Of a stretch of DNA of 64,000 nt, positions 32,903 to 41,856 are shown one piece after another. The notes beneath the pieces were generated by a model. It was not told the origin of the DNA. It did not search any database and worked only from the letters and a program-made list of their open reading frames with translations. The stretch is from Streptomyces cavernicola. Lineage in GTDB: Bacteria; Actinomycetota; Actinomycetes; Streptomycetales; Streptomycetaceae. The number at the start of each line of letters is the position of its first letter. Position 1 is the first letter of the stretch. The DNA lies in the NCBI RefSeq assembly GCF_029968035.1, contig NZ_JASCIQ010000023.1, positions 62,001 through 126,000 of the forward strand, given 5' to 3'. Made by a program: the position numbers and the translations under genes.

Positions 32903-35329
32903 ATGAACGACGCCCGGACACCGGGACCCGACCGACGTACGTTCCTCAAGCTGGGAGGTCTCGTAGCCGCCGCGCCCGTGATCGCGACGTACGTCGGTGG
33001 AGCCGAGGCGGCGGCCGCGCAGCCTCCCGGGGACGTCGCGACGAGCGCGGCGGCAGCGGGAGCGGCGGCGGCAGCGGGGGACCTGCGGGTCGCCATGGCG
33101 GGAGCGGCCGACAGCGACCGGATCCTCATGGAGGGGCTCCCGGTCGGCAACGGTCGCCTCGCGGCCCTGGTCGGCGGCGGCGCCCGCGAACACCTCGCCC
33201 TCAACGAGGGCTCCCTGTGGAGCGGAGGCCAGAACCCCAGCGGCGACTACGGCTCGATGGGCAGCTACAAGTCGCTGGGCCACGTCTACATCGACCTCGG
33301 CCACGACCCCGCGCAGATCGAGGGCTACCGGCGCGAACTCGACCTGGAGACCGGTGTCGTCACCGTCAGGTACACGTACCAGAACCGTGAGTACGTCCGG
33401 GAGACCTTCGCCAGCCACCCGGACCAGGTCGTCATCACGACCGTCACGACCTCCGCGAGCCACGCCCTGTCGGGGACCGTCAGGGTCGTCGACGGCGGCG
33501 GCCGCACGACGGGAGCCACCGCGGCCCGGCCGGGGCGACTGTCCGTAGCGGGCGCGATCGGGGGCGGCGGCGTGCGGTACGGGTGGCAGGCGCTGGTGGA
33601 CGCGCCCGGGGCGCGCACGATCGCCGCGGAGCAGGCGACCGCCTCGACGTCGTTCGCCGGTGCGACAAGCCTGACCGTGGTCGTCGGGGCACGCACCGAC
33701 TACCTCCCCGACGCCGCCAAGGGCTTCCGGTCCTCGGCGGACCCGCTCGCCGAGGCCGCGCGCGACACCACGCGGGCACTCGCGCGCGGGGTGCCGTCCT
33801 TGCACGACCGCCAACTCGACGACTTCCGCGCCCTGTTCACGCGGCAGACCCTCACCATCGACGGGTCGAGCGACGCCCAGCTCGCGTCGCCCACCTTCCA
33901 ACGGGTGGAGAACAACCAGACGACACCGGACCCGCAGCTGTACGCGCTCTACTACCAGTTCGCCCGCTACCTCGTGCTCTCGACCTCGCGCCCCGGCGGA
34001 CTGCCCCTCAACCTCCAAGGGCTGTGGAACGTCTCCGACTCCCCGCCGTGGAGCTCGGACTACCACCACGACATCAACATCCAGATGTGCTACTGGCTCT
34101 CCGACCCCGGCAACCTGCCGGGCACGATCGACCCGCTGGTGGACTACCTGCACGTCCAGATCCCCGCCTGGCGCCAGGCGACCCGGGCGGTCGTCCACAA
34201 ACCCGGCACCACCGAACCGGTGCGCGGCTGGACGGTCCGGGTGTCGAGCAACGTCTCCGGCGGGCTGGGCTGGGACTGGCTGCCCGCAGGCTGCGCCTGG
34301 CTCGCCTGGCACCTGTGGGACCACTACACGTACACCCTGGACGAGACCTTTCTGCGCGAACGTGCCTACCCGGTGCTGAAGGAGGTCTGCCAGTACTTGG
34401 AGGACCTGCTCGTCGACGACGGCGCCGGCAAACTCGTCGTGCCCGAGACCTGGACGCCGGAGCAGACCATCGCCGCGCCCTGGCGGGTCACACGCGTCGG
34501 CTTCGAGGCCGGAGCGGAGATGAGGCCGTACGAGGACGGCGTGAGCATGGACCAGGAGTTGGCCTGGGACGCCTTCGGCAACTTCGTGGAGGCCTCCCGC
34601 ATCCTCGGCCTCGACGCCGACTACCGCGCGACGGTGGCCGGCCTGCGCGAGCGGCTGCACGTCCCGGAGATCGGCAGTTGGGGCCAGCTGCAGGAGTGGT
34701 ACCCCGACCGCGACAGCCCCGACAACCACCACCGCCATGTCTCCCACCTGTGGGGTCTCTTCCCGGGCCGTCAGCTCACCCCCGACGTTTCCCCCGCCCT
34801 CGCGGAGGCCGCACGCGTCTCGTTGGCCGCGCGGGGCATCGGCCCGACGGGGTGGTCGGCCGCCTGGAACGCCAACCTCTGGGCGACCCTCGGCGACCCG
34901 GACAAGACGATGCAGGCGCTGCGGAACCTGACGCAGCCGGTCACGTCCGACCACGGAGAGGTCGACATGAACTACCACGGCGGGGTCTACCCCAACCTGT
35001 TCGACGCCCACCCGCCGTTCCAGATCGACGGCAACATCGGCGGCGCGCGCGCCTTCGTCCAGGCGATCGCCGCAAGCTCGTCGGACCGCATCGACCTGCT
35101 CAAGGCACTCCCCGCGCAGTGGCCGACCGGCGCCTTCACCGGCATCCGCGCCCGCGGCGGCTTCGAACTGGACGTCTCCTGGGCGGACGGTGCCCTCACC
35201 GAGGTCACCGTCCGTTCCCTCGCCGGCCGCGAAACCACGCTGCGCTACCGCGACTTGAGCGCCCGCGTATCGATGCCCAAGGGAGGCGAGGCGCGGTACG
35301 ACGGGACGCTCCGCCGCATCGAGAGCTGA
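32903..35329 (+). CDS. GH95-family glycoside hydrolase (alpha-L-fucosidase-like), divergent
   Basis: An 808-residue Tat-exported protein (RRTFLKLGGLVAAAPVIA) with the GH95 layout: N-terminal beta domain (MEGLPVGNGRLAALVGG, LNEGSLWSGG), linker, and (alpha/alpha)6 barrel (GLPLNLQGLWNVSD, HHRHVSHLWGLFPG, HPPFQIDGNIGGARA). GH95 enzymes cleave alpha-1,2-L-fucose or related L-galactose links. Here the usual NIN motif around the base-activating asparagines reads DIN (DYHHDINIQMCYW, about residue 390), and the usual SPEN around the acid reads TPEQ, so activity or specificity may differ. ATG 32903 follows GGAGAGGAC. Confidence 0.8.
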   Translation: MNDARTPGPDRRTFLKLGGLVAAAPVIATYVGGAEAAAAQPPGDVATSAAAAGAAAAAGDLRVAMAGAADSDRILMEGLPVGNGRLAALVGGGAREHLALNEGSLWSGGQNPSGDYGSMGSYKSLGHVYIDLGHDPAQIEGYRRELDLETGVVTVRYTYQNREYVRETFASHPDQVVITTVTTSASHALSGTVRVVDGGGRTTGATAARPGRLSVAGAIGGGGVRYGWQALVDAPGARTIAAEQATASTSFAGATSLTVVVGARTDYLPDAAKGFRSSADPLAEAARDTTRALARGVPSLHDRQLDDFRALFTRQTLTIDGSSDAQLASPTFQRVENNQTTPDPQLYALYYQFARYLVLSTSRPGGLPLNLQGLWNVSDSPPWSSDYHHDINIQMCYWLSDPGNLPGTIDPLVDYLHVQIPAWRQATRAVVHKPGTTEPVRGWTVRVSSNVSGGLGWDWLPAGCAWLAWHLWDHYTYTLDETFLRERAYPVLKEVCQYLEDLLVDDGAGKLVVPETWTPEQTIAAPWRVTRVGFEAGAEMRPYEDGVSMDQELAWDAFGNFVEASRILGLDADYRATVAGLRERLHVPEIGSWGQLQEWYPDRDSPDNHHRHVSHLWGLFPGRQLTPDVSPALAEAARVSLAARGIGPTGWSAAWNANLWATLGDPDKTMQALRNLTQPVTSDHGEVDMNYHGGVYPNLFDAHPPFQIDGNIGGARAFVQAIAASSSDRIDLLKALPAQWPTGAFTGIRARGGFELDVSWADGALTEVTVRSLAGRETTLRYRDLSARVSMPKGGEARYDGTLRRIES

Positions 35330-35426
35330 CCGCAGACCGCATCACCGCCCCAGAGCGCTCACCCCTCGGCCTCGTCGGGCCGGCGCAGCTATACGGGCCA
35401 GACCTTCCCGCAGCCAGGGGAGACAG

Positions 35427-35813
35427 CTGAGCAGACGCCAGGTTCTGGTGATCGGGCTCCTGCTCCTCATCGGGATCGTGAACTGCCTCGACCGGTCCAC
35501 GCTCGCGATCGCCAACAGCACGATCAGCGGTGAACTCGGGCTCAGCGCCACCGCCATGGGGATTCTCCTGTCGGTGTTCTCCTGGAGCTACGCCTTCGCG
35601 CAACTCCCGGCGGGCCCGCTCCTCGACCGCTTCGGCGCGCGTACGGTCCTGGGGATCGGCCTGCTCGTGTGGTCGGTCGCCCAGGGCGCCGGCGGACTCG
35701 TGCGCGGGATGCACGACCACCCGACCGAGGCGCTGCCCCCATGGGACTTCGGCCTACGTGCGCTGACCACATACCTCTCCCGGCTCGGACAGCCCGTACG
35801 ACAGAACCCCTGA
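35427..35813 (+). pseudogene. truncated MFS transporter (sugar-acid permease type)
   Basis: The first 90 codons match an MFS permease of the hexuronate/anion symporter type (NCLDRSTLAIANSTISGELG, VFSWSYAFAQLPAGPLLDRF, RTVLGIGLLVWSVAQGAGG), then homology stops at about 35710 and an unrelated 35 residues follow to a stop at 35811-35813. The expected start codon is CTG at 35427 behind GGGGAGAC, with GTG 35448 as the next choice. It covers about two of twelve helices, so it cannot transport. It follows the GH95 gene and was probably its sugar importer. Confidence 0.7.
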
Positions 35814-35989
35814 CGGACGCCGCCCCGCCCCGCCCCGCGACCGCCACCAGGAGCTGATCGGGCTGCTCAGGGCCGGGGTATCCGTGCGCCACGGCCGTCC
35901 GGTGGACTCGCGAATCGGCAATCCAGGGCATCCATCCGTAGCCGATCGGATGACATGCCCGCCCCGGTGCCGCCCATAGCGTTGAGGAC

Positions 35990-36589
35990 GTGAACATCAC
36001 TCGAATCTCCCGTCGTCCAGTTCTCACCGCATCAGCGATCGCGATCGCTGTGTCCGCCCTGGTGCCCGTCTCGGCCATGGCCGCCGAGGCGCCGGCCGCA
36101 CCGGCACCCACATCCGCGGCGCTGAAGGACGCGACTCCGTCCGACCTGCTCGCCTCGACCCCGTGGAAGACCACCGGCGCCGTCGACCAGGACGGCAACC
36201 GCGTCGCCCTCGACGACCCGGCCGTGTCGAACTACGTGGGCTGGGCGTATTTCGACGCCGACGGCACCTACACCATGTACAACCTCGACGACAGCCCGAA
36301 GCTGAACGGTGACTGGACCGTCACCCCCGACGGCTCCGAGCGCTGGATCAACGCGAAGGACGCGAACGGCAACGTGCTCTTCGAGCGCACCGTTCCGATC
36401 ATCCAGCTCGACAAGAACGTGTTCACCTACCGCGTCTTCCCGAACGCCGACGACCCCAGCGTGTACTACGACATCGTGCACACCAAGACCAACCACGCCG
36501 AGCCCGGCACCGACGGCCGCGGCCCCGGCGCGAACGGCAACCAGGGTGGCAACGGCGAGTACCACTTCAACAACGGCAACGCTCGCTAG
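35990..36589 (+). CDS. secreted DUF4822-domain protein
   Basis: A 199-residue exported protein: signal peptide to about residue 32, then a DUF4822 domain (about 48-165; STPWKTTGAVDQDGNRVALD, YVGWAYFDADGTYTMYNLDD, KLNGDWTVTPDGSERW), ending in a Gly/Asn-rich tail. Function unknown; the domain looks like a small extracellular beta sandwich. The GTG at 35990 has no well-spaced ribosome site, but TAGCGT at 35977-35982 would place transcription start at or near the GTG, so a leaderless mRNA is possible. Followed by a perfect hairpin terminator. Confidence 0.8.
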   Translation: MNITRISRRPVLTASAIAIAVSALVPVSAMAAEAPAAPAPTSAALKDATPSDLLASTPWKTTGAVDQDGNRVALDDPAVSNYVGWAYFDADGTYTMYNLDDSPKLNGDWTVTPDGSERWINAKDANGNVLFERTVPIIQLDKNVFTYRVFPNADDPSVYYDIVHTKTNHAEPGTDGRGPGANGNQGGNGEYHFNNGNAR

Positions 36590-36607
36590 GCGGACCTGCA
36601 ATAAGGA

Positions 36608-36633
36608 ACCGCGCCTACCTGCGTAGGCGCGGT
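36608..36633. terminator. bidirectional terminator between DUF4822 and lrp genes
   Basis: ACCGCGCCTAC-CTGC-GTAGGCGCGGT: a perfect 11-bp stem and 4-nt loop between the convergent genes, 19 nt from one stop and 17 nt from the other. Confidence 0.8.
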
Positions 36634-36649
36634 CTCCGCTGCACGGGCG

Positions 36650-37105
36650 TCACGGCAGCGGCTGGACGACGAGCTTGCGTTCGTGCTGGAAGATCACCGA
36701 GCTGCGGAAGCTGACGATCTCGCGCCGGTCGCTGAGCCGGTCGATCAGGAAGCTGTGCAGCTGATCCACGTCCGGGACGGCGACATGGATGATGAAGTCG
36801 TCGCCGCCGGTCAGCACGTAGACGGCTATCACCTCGGGCAGCGCGTCCATCGAACGCCGCACCTCTTCGATCACCTGCCGGTTCAACGGCCGTACCTGGA
36901 GCGCGACCAGGGCCTGCACGTTCCGGTTCAGGGACGGCAGGTCCACCTCCACCGTGTACTCGTTGATCACGCCCCGCTTGCGCAGCAGCCGTACGCGCTC
37001 CAGACAGGTCGACGGCGCGATCCCCAGCGAACGGGCCAGCTCCCGGTTGGTCTGTCGTGCATCCGCCTGCAGCCTGGCCACGATCGCCGAATCAAGTTCG
37101 TCCAC
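36650..37105 (-). CDS. Lrp/AsnC family transcriptional regulator
   Basis: A 151-residue Lrp-type regulator. The winged helix-turn-helix is at residues 4-62 (DSAIVARLQADARQTNRELA ... SLGIAPSTCLERVRLLRKRG), followed by the RAM effector domain (about 66-145; VQALVALQVRPLNRQVIEEV, LTGGDDFIIHVAVPD), which usually binds an amino acid and forms octamers. GTG 37105 follows GAGGGGAG. It is divergent from an APC amino-acid transporter, the classic arrangement for control of amino-acid export or import. The shared region carries a candidate operator. Confidence 0.9.
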   Translation of the reverse strand: MDELDSAIVARLQADARQTNRELARSLGIAPSTCLERVRLLRKRGVINEYTVEVDLPSLNRNVQALVALQVRPLNRQVIEEVRRSMDALPEVIAVYVLTGGDDFIIHVAVPDVDQLHSFLIDRLSDRREIVSFRSSVIFQHERKLVVQPLP

Positions 37106-37154
37106 GACGTGCCGCTCCCCTCATCCTCCGACATTGATTCGGCAGCCGAGCCTA

Positions 37155-37190
37155 CAAGTCGCCCAACAACCTAGCGTCGAGGGCGATTTG
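37155..37190. promoter_or_regulatory. candidate Lrp-type operator
   Basis: CAAGTCGCCC (37155-37164) and GGGCGATTTG (37181-37190) form an inverted repeat (9 of 10 bp) with 16 nt between, centred between the lrp GTG (37105) and the transporter ATG (37231). Confidence 0.45.
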
Positions 37191-37230
37191 GCGAACATCC
37201 GTCGGCGTGCGCCGCCAGGAGGGGAACGGC

Positions 37231-38667
37231 ATGCGGAGAACGAAACTCGGTCCGATCGAGGGGACGGCCCTCTACATCGGCGGGGTCCTGGGCCCCGGAG
37301 TGCTCGCCCTGCCCGCGCTCGCAGCCGCCGAGGCCGGCCCCGCCTCGCTGATCGCCTGGGCGGCGCTGCTGCTCCTCAGCGTCCCCGTGGCGCTGTCGTT
37401 CGCCGCGCTCGGCGCCCGGTTCCCGGACGGCGGCGGCGTCGCGACCTTCGTGGCCCGCGCCTTCGGCGCACGCGCCGCCGCCTGCGTCGGATGGTGGTTC
37501 TACGCGGCCGTCCCCGTGGGCACCTTGTCGGGCGCGATGATCGGCGGACAGTACGTCGCCGAGGCCCTCGGCCTGGGCAGGGCCGTCGCGCTGCTCGCCG
37601 CCGCCCTCCTCCTCCTCGCCGCCGCCTTCGCCGCCAACCATGTGGGGCTCCACCTCTCGGGGCGGATACAGGTGCTGCTGTGCGGGGTGCTCGTACTGCT
37701 CATGGTCATCGCCGTCGGCACCGCCGCGCCGGCCCTGTCGCCGGGCAACTTCTCGCCGTTCATGCCGCAGGGCTGGACCTCCGTCGGCACGGCCGCCGTC
37801 GTGCTGTTCTACGCCTTCAGCGGCTGGGAGGCCGCCAGCCACCTCTCGGCCGAGTTCCGGCACCCGCAGCGGCATCTGCGGACCACCACCGTCATCGCCC
37901 TGTCCGTCGTCGGCGTCCTCTACCTGTCCCTGGCCACCGTCACCGTCGGCGTGCTCGGCGACGCGTCCGACCGGTCCGGCGTCCCCCTGATGCTCCTCAT
38001 CGAGCAAGGCGTGGGCCCCGGCGCCCGAGCCGTGACCGCCGCGGCCGCGGTGTGCCTCACCTTCGGCGCCGTCAACACGTTCATCGCCGGCGCGGCCCGG
38101 CTCGGCGGCGCGCTGGGGCGGGACGGCGCCCTGCCCGACTGGTTCGCCCAGGGCAGCGCCGCCGGCGAGGTGCCACGCCGCAGCCTCCTCGTCCAGGCGG
38201 TGCTCACCGGGGCGCTGCTCGCGGCGGTCGCGGCAGCGGGCACAGAACTCGACCTGCTGATGCGGATCACCTCGGCGTTCCTCGCCACCGTCACCGCCGC
38301 AGGCACGGCAGCGGCGGTCGCCCTCCTGCCGCGGCGCCGACCGCTGTGGTGGGCGGCCCTCCTCGCCACGCTCTTCACCCTGCTCGTCCTCCTGTTCAGT
38401 TCGTGGCTCCTCGCCCTGCCGGCCTCGGTGGCGGCGGCCGCGGCGCTGTATCGCCGCACGCGCCTGAAGGAGCGCCTCGACCGGCCGGCGCACGCCTCTG
38501 GGAACCTCCGCCCCGCGCCGCTACCCTCCGCGCATGATTGCGACGGCAGTGTGGGGAACCGGCAACGTCGGACGCGCCGCGATCCGGGCCGTGGCCGCAC
38601 ACCCGGCCCTCGACCTCGCGGCGGTGCTCGTGCACGACCCGGCGAAGACCGGACGGGACGCCGGTGA
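37231..38667 (+). CDS. APC superfamily amino-acid transporter (YjeH-like)
   Basis: A permease of up to 478 residues with about 12 helices: GPIEGTALYIGGVLGPGVLA is the APC consensus first helix, and FYAFSGWEAASHLSAEFRHP a conserved central loop. It resembles the YjeH branch, which exports methionine and branched-chain amino acids. ATG 37231 follows AGGAGGGG; an upstream GTG at 37207 is not preferred. The last 60 or so codons are Arg/Gly/Pro-rich, non-membrane, and overlap the next gene by 134 nt, so the ancestral stop may have been lost. Divergent lrp gene suggests amino-acid-dependent control. Confidence 0.82.
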   Translation: MRRTKLGPIEGTALYIGGVLGPGVLALPALAAAEAGPASLIAWAALLLLSVPVALSFAALGARFPDGGGVATFVARAFGARAAACVGWWFYAAVPVGTLSGAMIGGQYVAEALGLGRAVALLAAALLLLAAAFAANHVGLHLSGRIQVLLCGVLVLLMVIAVGTAAPALSPGNFSPFMPQGWTSVGTAAVVLFYAFSGWEAASHLSAEFRHPQRHLRTTTVIALSVVGVLYLSLATVTVGVLGDASDRSGVPLMLLIEQGVGPGARAVTAAAAVCLTFGAVNTFIAGAARLGGALGRDGALPDWFAQGSAAGEVPRRSLLVQAVLTGALLAAVAAAGTELDLLMRITSAFLATVTAAGTAAAVALLPRRRPLWWAALLATLFTLLVLLFSSWLLALPASVAAAAALYRRTRLKERLDRPAHASGNLRPAPLPSAHDCDGSVGNRQRRTRRDPGRGRTPGPRPRGGARARPGEDRTGRR

Positions 38668-39616
38668 ACTCGCCGACACAGGACGGCAGTTGGGCGTCCA
38701 CGCCACCACCGACGTGGACGCCGTGCTCGCCGCCCGACCGCGCGCCGTGGTGTACGCGGCCTCCGGCGACCTCCGCCCCGACGAGGCCCTCGCCGACGTG
38801 GTGCGGGCGGTGCGGACCGGCGCGGTCGTCGTGACCCCCGCCCTGTACCCGCTGTACGACTGGCGCGGCGCGCCGCCCGAGTTCCGCGACCCGGTGCTCG
38901 CCGCGGTCGCCGAGGGCGGCGGCTCCCTGTTCGCCTCCGGCGTCGACCCCGGCTGGGGCAACGACGTACTGCCCCTCCTTGTGAGCGGCCTCGGCACCAC
39001 CGTCGACGCGGTGCGCTGCCAGGAGATCTTCGACTACTCCACGTACGACCAGGAGGAGTCCGTACGCCACCTCGTCGGCATGGGACACCCCATGGAGTAC
39101 GCGCCGCTGATGCTGGCCCCCGGCGTGCCGACGATGGTGTGGGGCGGACAGCTACGCCTGCTCGCGCGGGCGCTCGGCGTCCAACTCGACGAGATCCGCG
39201 AGGAGTTGGAGCGCCGCCCGCTCGACGCGACGGTGACCACCCGCACGATGGGCGAGTTCGCCGCCGGCACGCAGGGCGCGGTGCGCTTCGAGGTGCAGGG
39301 ACTGGTCGACGGTGAGCCGCTGCTCGTCATCGAGCACGTCACCCGTATCCACGCCGACTGCGCCCCGGACTGGCCCACCGTGCCGGGCGGCGGGGACGGG
39401 GCGCACCGCGTGATCGTGGAGGGCAGACCCCGCATCGAGGTGACGGTGGAGGCGAGCGACGAGGGCGAGAACCGCTCGGCGGGCGGCAACGCCACCGCGG
39501 TCGGCCGACTCGTCAACGCCGTGGACTGGCTGGTGGACGCGGAACCCGGACTGTACGACGCACTCGACGTACCGCTGCGCCCCGCGGCCGGCCGAATGGG
39601 AAGGAAGCAGCGATGA
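38534..39616 (+). CDS. DapB-like NAD(P)-dependent amine/diaminopentanoate dehydrogenase-type protein
   Basis: A 360-residue oxidoreductase with a dihydrodipicolinate-reductase-like Rossmann domain (IATAVWGTGNVGRAAIRAVA) and a catalytic/dimer domain containing SLFASGVDPGWGNDVLPLL and QEIFDYSTYDQEESVRHLVG. This is the family that includes 2,4-diaminopentanoate dehydrogenase, but Streptomyces members are mostly uncharacterised. Its start lies inside the transporter frame, and its stop overlaps the CMD-type gene by 4 nt (ATGA), so the two downstream genes are coupled. Confidence 0.75.
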   Translation: MIATAVWGTGNVGRAAIRAVAAHPALDLAAVLVHDPAKTGRDAGELADTGRQLGVHATTDVDAVLAARPRAVVYAASGDLRPDEALADVVRAVRTGAVVVTPALYPLYDWRGAPPEFRDPVLAAVAEGGGSLFASGVDPGWGNDVLPLLVSGLGTTVDAVRCQEIFDYSTYDQEESVRHLVGMGHPMEYAPLMLAPGVPTMVWGGQLRLLARALGVQLDEIREELERRPLDATVTTRTMGEFAAGTQGAVRFEVQGLVDGEPLLVIEHVTRIHADCAPDWPTVPGGGDGAHRVIVEGRPRIEVTVEASDEGENRSAGGNATAVGRLVNAVDWLVDAEPGLYDALDVPLRPAAGRMGRKQR

Positions 39617-40092
39617 GGATCGACATTCCTGCGGGCAAGGAACCGATCTCGTACGTGTGGGGCGAGATGGTGCCCGGCATCGGGGCCGCCGCGGCGGACT
39701 TCTCGCTCGCGGTGTACGCCCACACCACCCTGGGGCTGCGCGAGTTCGAGGCCGCGCGGCTGCGGGTGGCGCAGGTCAACGGCTGTCTGTTCTGCCTGGA
39801 CTGGCGCACGGACCGGGACGGCGAGAAGGTCGAGGACGGCTTCCTCGACGCCGTGACCGAGTGGCGCACCACGGACGCCTTCGACGCCCGCACCCGGCTC
39901 GCGGCCGAGTACGCGGAGCGGTACGCGCTCGACCACCACGGTCTGGACGAGGAGTTCTGGTCCCGGATGACGGCGCGGTACAGCCAGGCGGAGATCGTGG
40001 AGCTGAGCATGTGCATCGGCTCGTGGCTGGCGTTCGGCCGCCTCAACCATGTGCTCGGCATCGACTCGGTGTGCGTACTGCCGGGCCACTGA
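39613..40092 (+). CDS. carboxymuconolactone decarboxylase-family (AhpD-like) protein
   Basis: A 159-residue all-helical protein with the AhpD/CMD core: EAARLRVAQVNGCLFCLDWR has the CxxC redox pair (about residues 58-61), followed by the long helices and VELSMCIGSWLAFGRLNHVL at the C-terminus. Such proteins act in peroxide reduction or as small decarboxylase-fold enzymes; the CxxC favours a thiol-redox role. Coupled by a 4-nt overlap to the DapB-like dehydrogenase, which suggests a shared pathway of unknown substrate. Confidence 0.85.
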   Translation: MRIDIPAGKEPISYVWGEMVPGIGAAAADFSLAVYAHTTLGLREFEAARLRVAQVNGCLFCLDWRTDRDGEKVEDGFLDAVTEWRTTDAFDARTRLAAEYAERYALDHHGLDEEFWSRMTARYSQAEIVELSMCIGSWLAFGRLNHVLGIDSVCVLPGH

Positions 40093-40104
40093 AGGGAGTT
40101 GAGG

Positions 40105-40139
40105 GGCAGCCCGGCAGAACTCATACAGAAGGCTGCCGG
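40105..40139. terminator. hairpin between convergent CMD and cholesterol oxidase genes
   Basis: Two alternative stems overlap here: GGCAGCC (40105-40111) with GGCTGCC (40131-40137), and CCGGCAG (40111-40117) with CTGCCGG (40133-40139). Placed between two convergent stops, so probably a bidirectional terminator. Confidence 0.4.
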
Positions 40140-40140
40140 A

Positions 40141-41856
40141 TCAGCGGCGCAGATCGGCCGTGATGATCCGCTCGATGTTGCGCTCGGCGAGCGCCGTGAT
40201 CGTGACGAACGGGTTGACCGTGGCGCAGCCCGGAATCAGCGCGCCGTCGATGACGTACAGGCCCGAATGCCCGTGCAGGCGGCCGTAGTTGTCGGTGGCC
40301 TGGTCGAGGACGGCGCCGCCGAGCGGGTGGTACGTGAGGTGGTCGCCCCAGATCTTGTTCGCGCCGAACAGGTCGGTGCGGTAGATCGTGCCCTCCTTGG
40401 CGTTGATCTTGTCGAAGATGGTGCGCGCGGCGTCGATGGAGGTCTGCTTCCAGGACCGCTGCCAGTCGAGGTCGACGCGGTTCGCGGCGGCGTTCCAGGT
40501 GAACGCGGCGCGGTGCGGGGTGCGGGTGATGGACAGGTAGAACGAGGCGTACGTCTCGATGCCGGTGGGCAGCGGCGCGACCTCGGCGAAGGCGCCGCCC
40601 GCCGACCAGTTGTCGATCCCGGCCGTGGGCATGGCCGACTGGAGCTTCCCGGTCGGGTCCCACATGTGGTTGGCGCGGCCGCACATGACGTTGCCGTTGT
40701 CGCCCCAGCCCTTGCCGATCTCGGAGTTGAGCCGGGGGAGCGCGCCGGTGGCCTTGAGCCGGGTGAGGAGTTTGCTGGTGCCGACGCTGCCCGCGGCGAA
40801 GAACACCCTGGCGGCGGTGACGGTCTTGGTGGCGGCGACGGTGCCGGTGCTGGTGAGCTGGTCGAGGCTGACGGTGTAGCCGCCGCCCTCGGCGGGACGT
40901 ACGTCGGTGACCCGGTGCAGCGGTGAGACGGTGACGCGCCCGGTGGCTTCGGCGCGGGCCAGATAGGTCTGGCGCAGCGTCTTCTTGCCGTGGTTGTTGC
41001 CGTAGAGCACCTCCCCGGCGAGCGCGGACCTCGGCACGCTGCCTTCGGCCTCCTGCTTCATGTACGCCCAGTCGTAGACGTTCGGCACGAACACGAAGGG
41101 GAAACCGGAGCGCTCCGCGTGCTTACGGCCCACGCGCGCGTACTGGTAGCAGTCCGCGGACTCCCACCAGGCGGGGTCGACGTCGGCGGTGCCCAACCCG
41201 CTGTTGGCGCGCGGGTAGTAGACGGAGTACATCTCGTTCGCGTCGACGCTCGGCAGCACGGAAGGGAAGTTCTCGCGGCGTGGCGTGACGGCCATGCCGC
41301 CGTTGACGAGGGAGCCGCCGCCGACGCCCCGGCCCTGGTAGACGGTGATCCCGGCGAAGTCCTCCGCGTCGAGGATGCCGGTGTGCAGGGGGACGTCCTT
41401 GTCGAGCGGGAAGCCGAGGAAGTTGCTCAACGGCTGCTTGGTGCGGGTGCGCAACCAGAACGAGCGGTAGTCCGGCTCAGTGGTGTTGGCGAAGACGTTC
41501 CCGTCGGGGCCCGGGGTGTCCCAGGACTGGCCCATCTCGGCCATGTGCACGTCGACCCCGGCCTCGGCGAGCCGCAGCGCGGCGACGGACCCGCCGTACC
41601 CGGTGCCGATGACGAGCACGGGTACGGAGTCCCCGTCGGCGAGAACACGACGCGCGGCGGACCGGGGCGCGGCGGCGTGAGCACGACCACTCAGCGGCCC
41701 ACCCAGCGGCCCGCCGAGCACGGAGCCGGCGCCTAACGCCGCGGCGCCCAGAAGGGAACCGGTTCCTGCGATGAATCTCCGCCGGGAGACATCGGATACG
41801 TCGGTGTTCTGGGGAACTTCCCGATGCGCCTGTGCGGGCAGGACAGTCACACGCAT
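40141..41856 (-). CDS. choA: secreted cholesterol oxidase
   Basis: A 571-residue FAD enzyme of the GMC-fold (class I) cholesterol oxidases, converting 3-beta-hydroxysterols to 3-keto-4-enes and H2O2. A Tat signal (SRRRFIAGTGSLLGAAALGA) precedes the FAD-binding VLVIGTGYGGSVAALRLAEA. Catalytic residues by family comparison are the Glu in GGAFAEVAPLP, the His in YHPLGGAVL and the Asn in NPFVTITALAERN. Other family marks: GRGVGGGSLVNGGMAV. ATG 41856 has GTGAGG upstream, inside a 14-bp palindrome. No choP-type P450 gene precedes it, unlike the well-known choP-choA operon, so it stands alone. Confidence 0.9.
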   Translation of the reverse strand: MRVTVLPAQAHREVPQNTDVSDVSRRRFIAGTGSLLGAAALGAGSVLGGPLGGPLSGRAHAAAPRSAARRVLADGDSVPVLVIGTGYGGSVAALRLAEAGVDVHMAEMGQSWDTPGPDGNVFANTTEPDYRSFWLRTRTKQPLSNFLGFPLDKDVPLHTGILDAEDFAGITVYQGRGVGGGSLVNGGMAVTPRRENFPSVLPSVDANEMYSVYYPRANSGLGTADVDPAWWESADCYQYARVGRKHAERSGFPFVFVPNVYDWAYMKQEAEGSVPRSALAGEVLYGNNHGKKTLRQTYLARAEATGRVTVSPLHRVTDVRPAEGGGYTVSLDQLTSTGTVAATKTVTAARVFFAAGSVGTSKLLTRLKATGALPRLNSEIGKGWGDNGNVMCGRANHMWDPTGKLQSAMPTAGIDNWSAGGAFAEVAPLPTGIETYASFYLSITRTPHRAAFTWNAAANRVDLDWQRSWKQTSIDAARTIFDKINAKEGTIYRTDLFGANKIWGDHLTYHPLGGAVLDQATDNYGRLHGHSGLYVIDGALIPGCATVNPFVTITALAERNIERIITADLRR

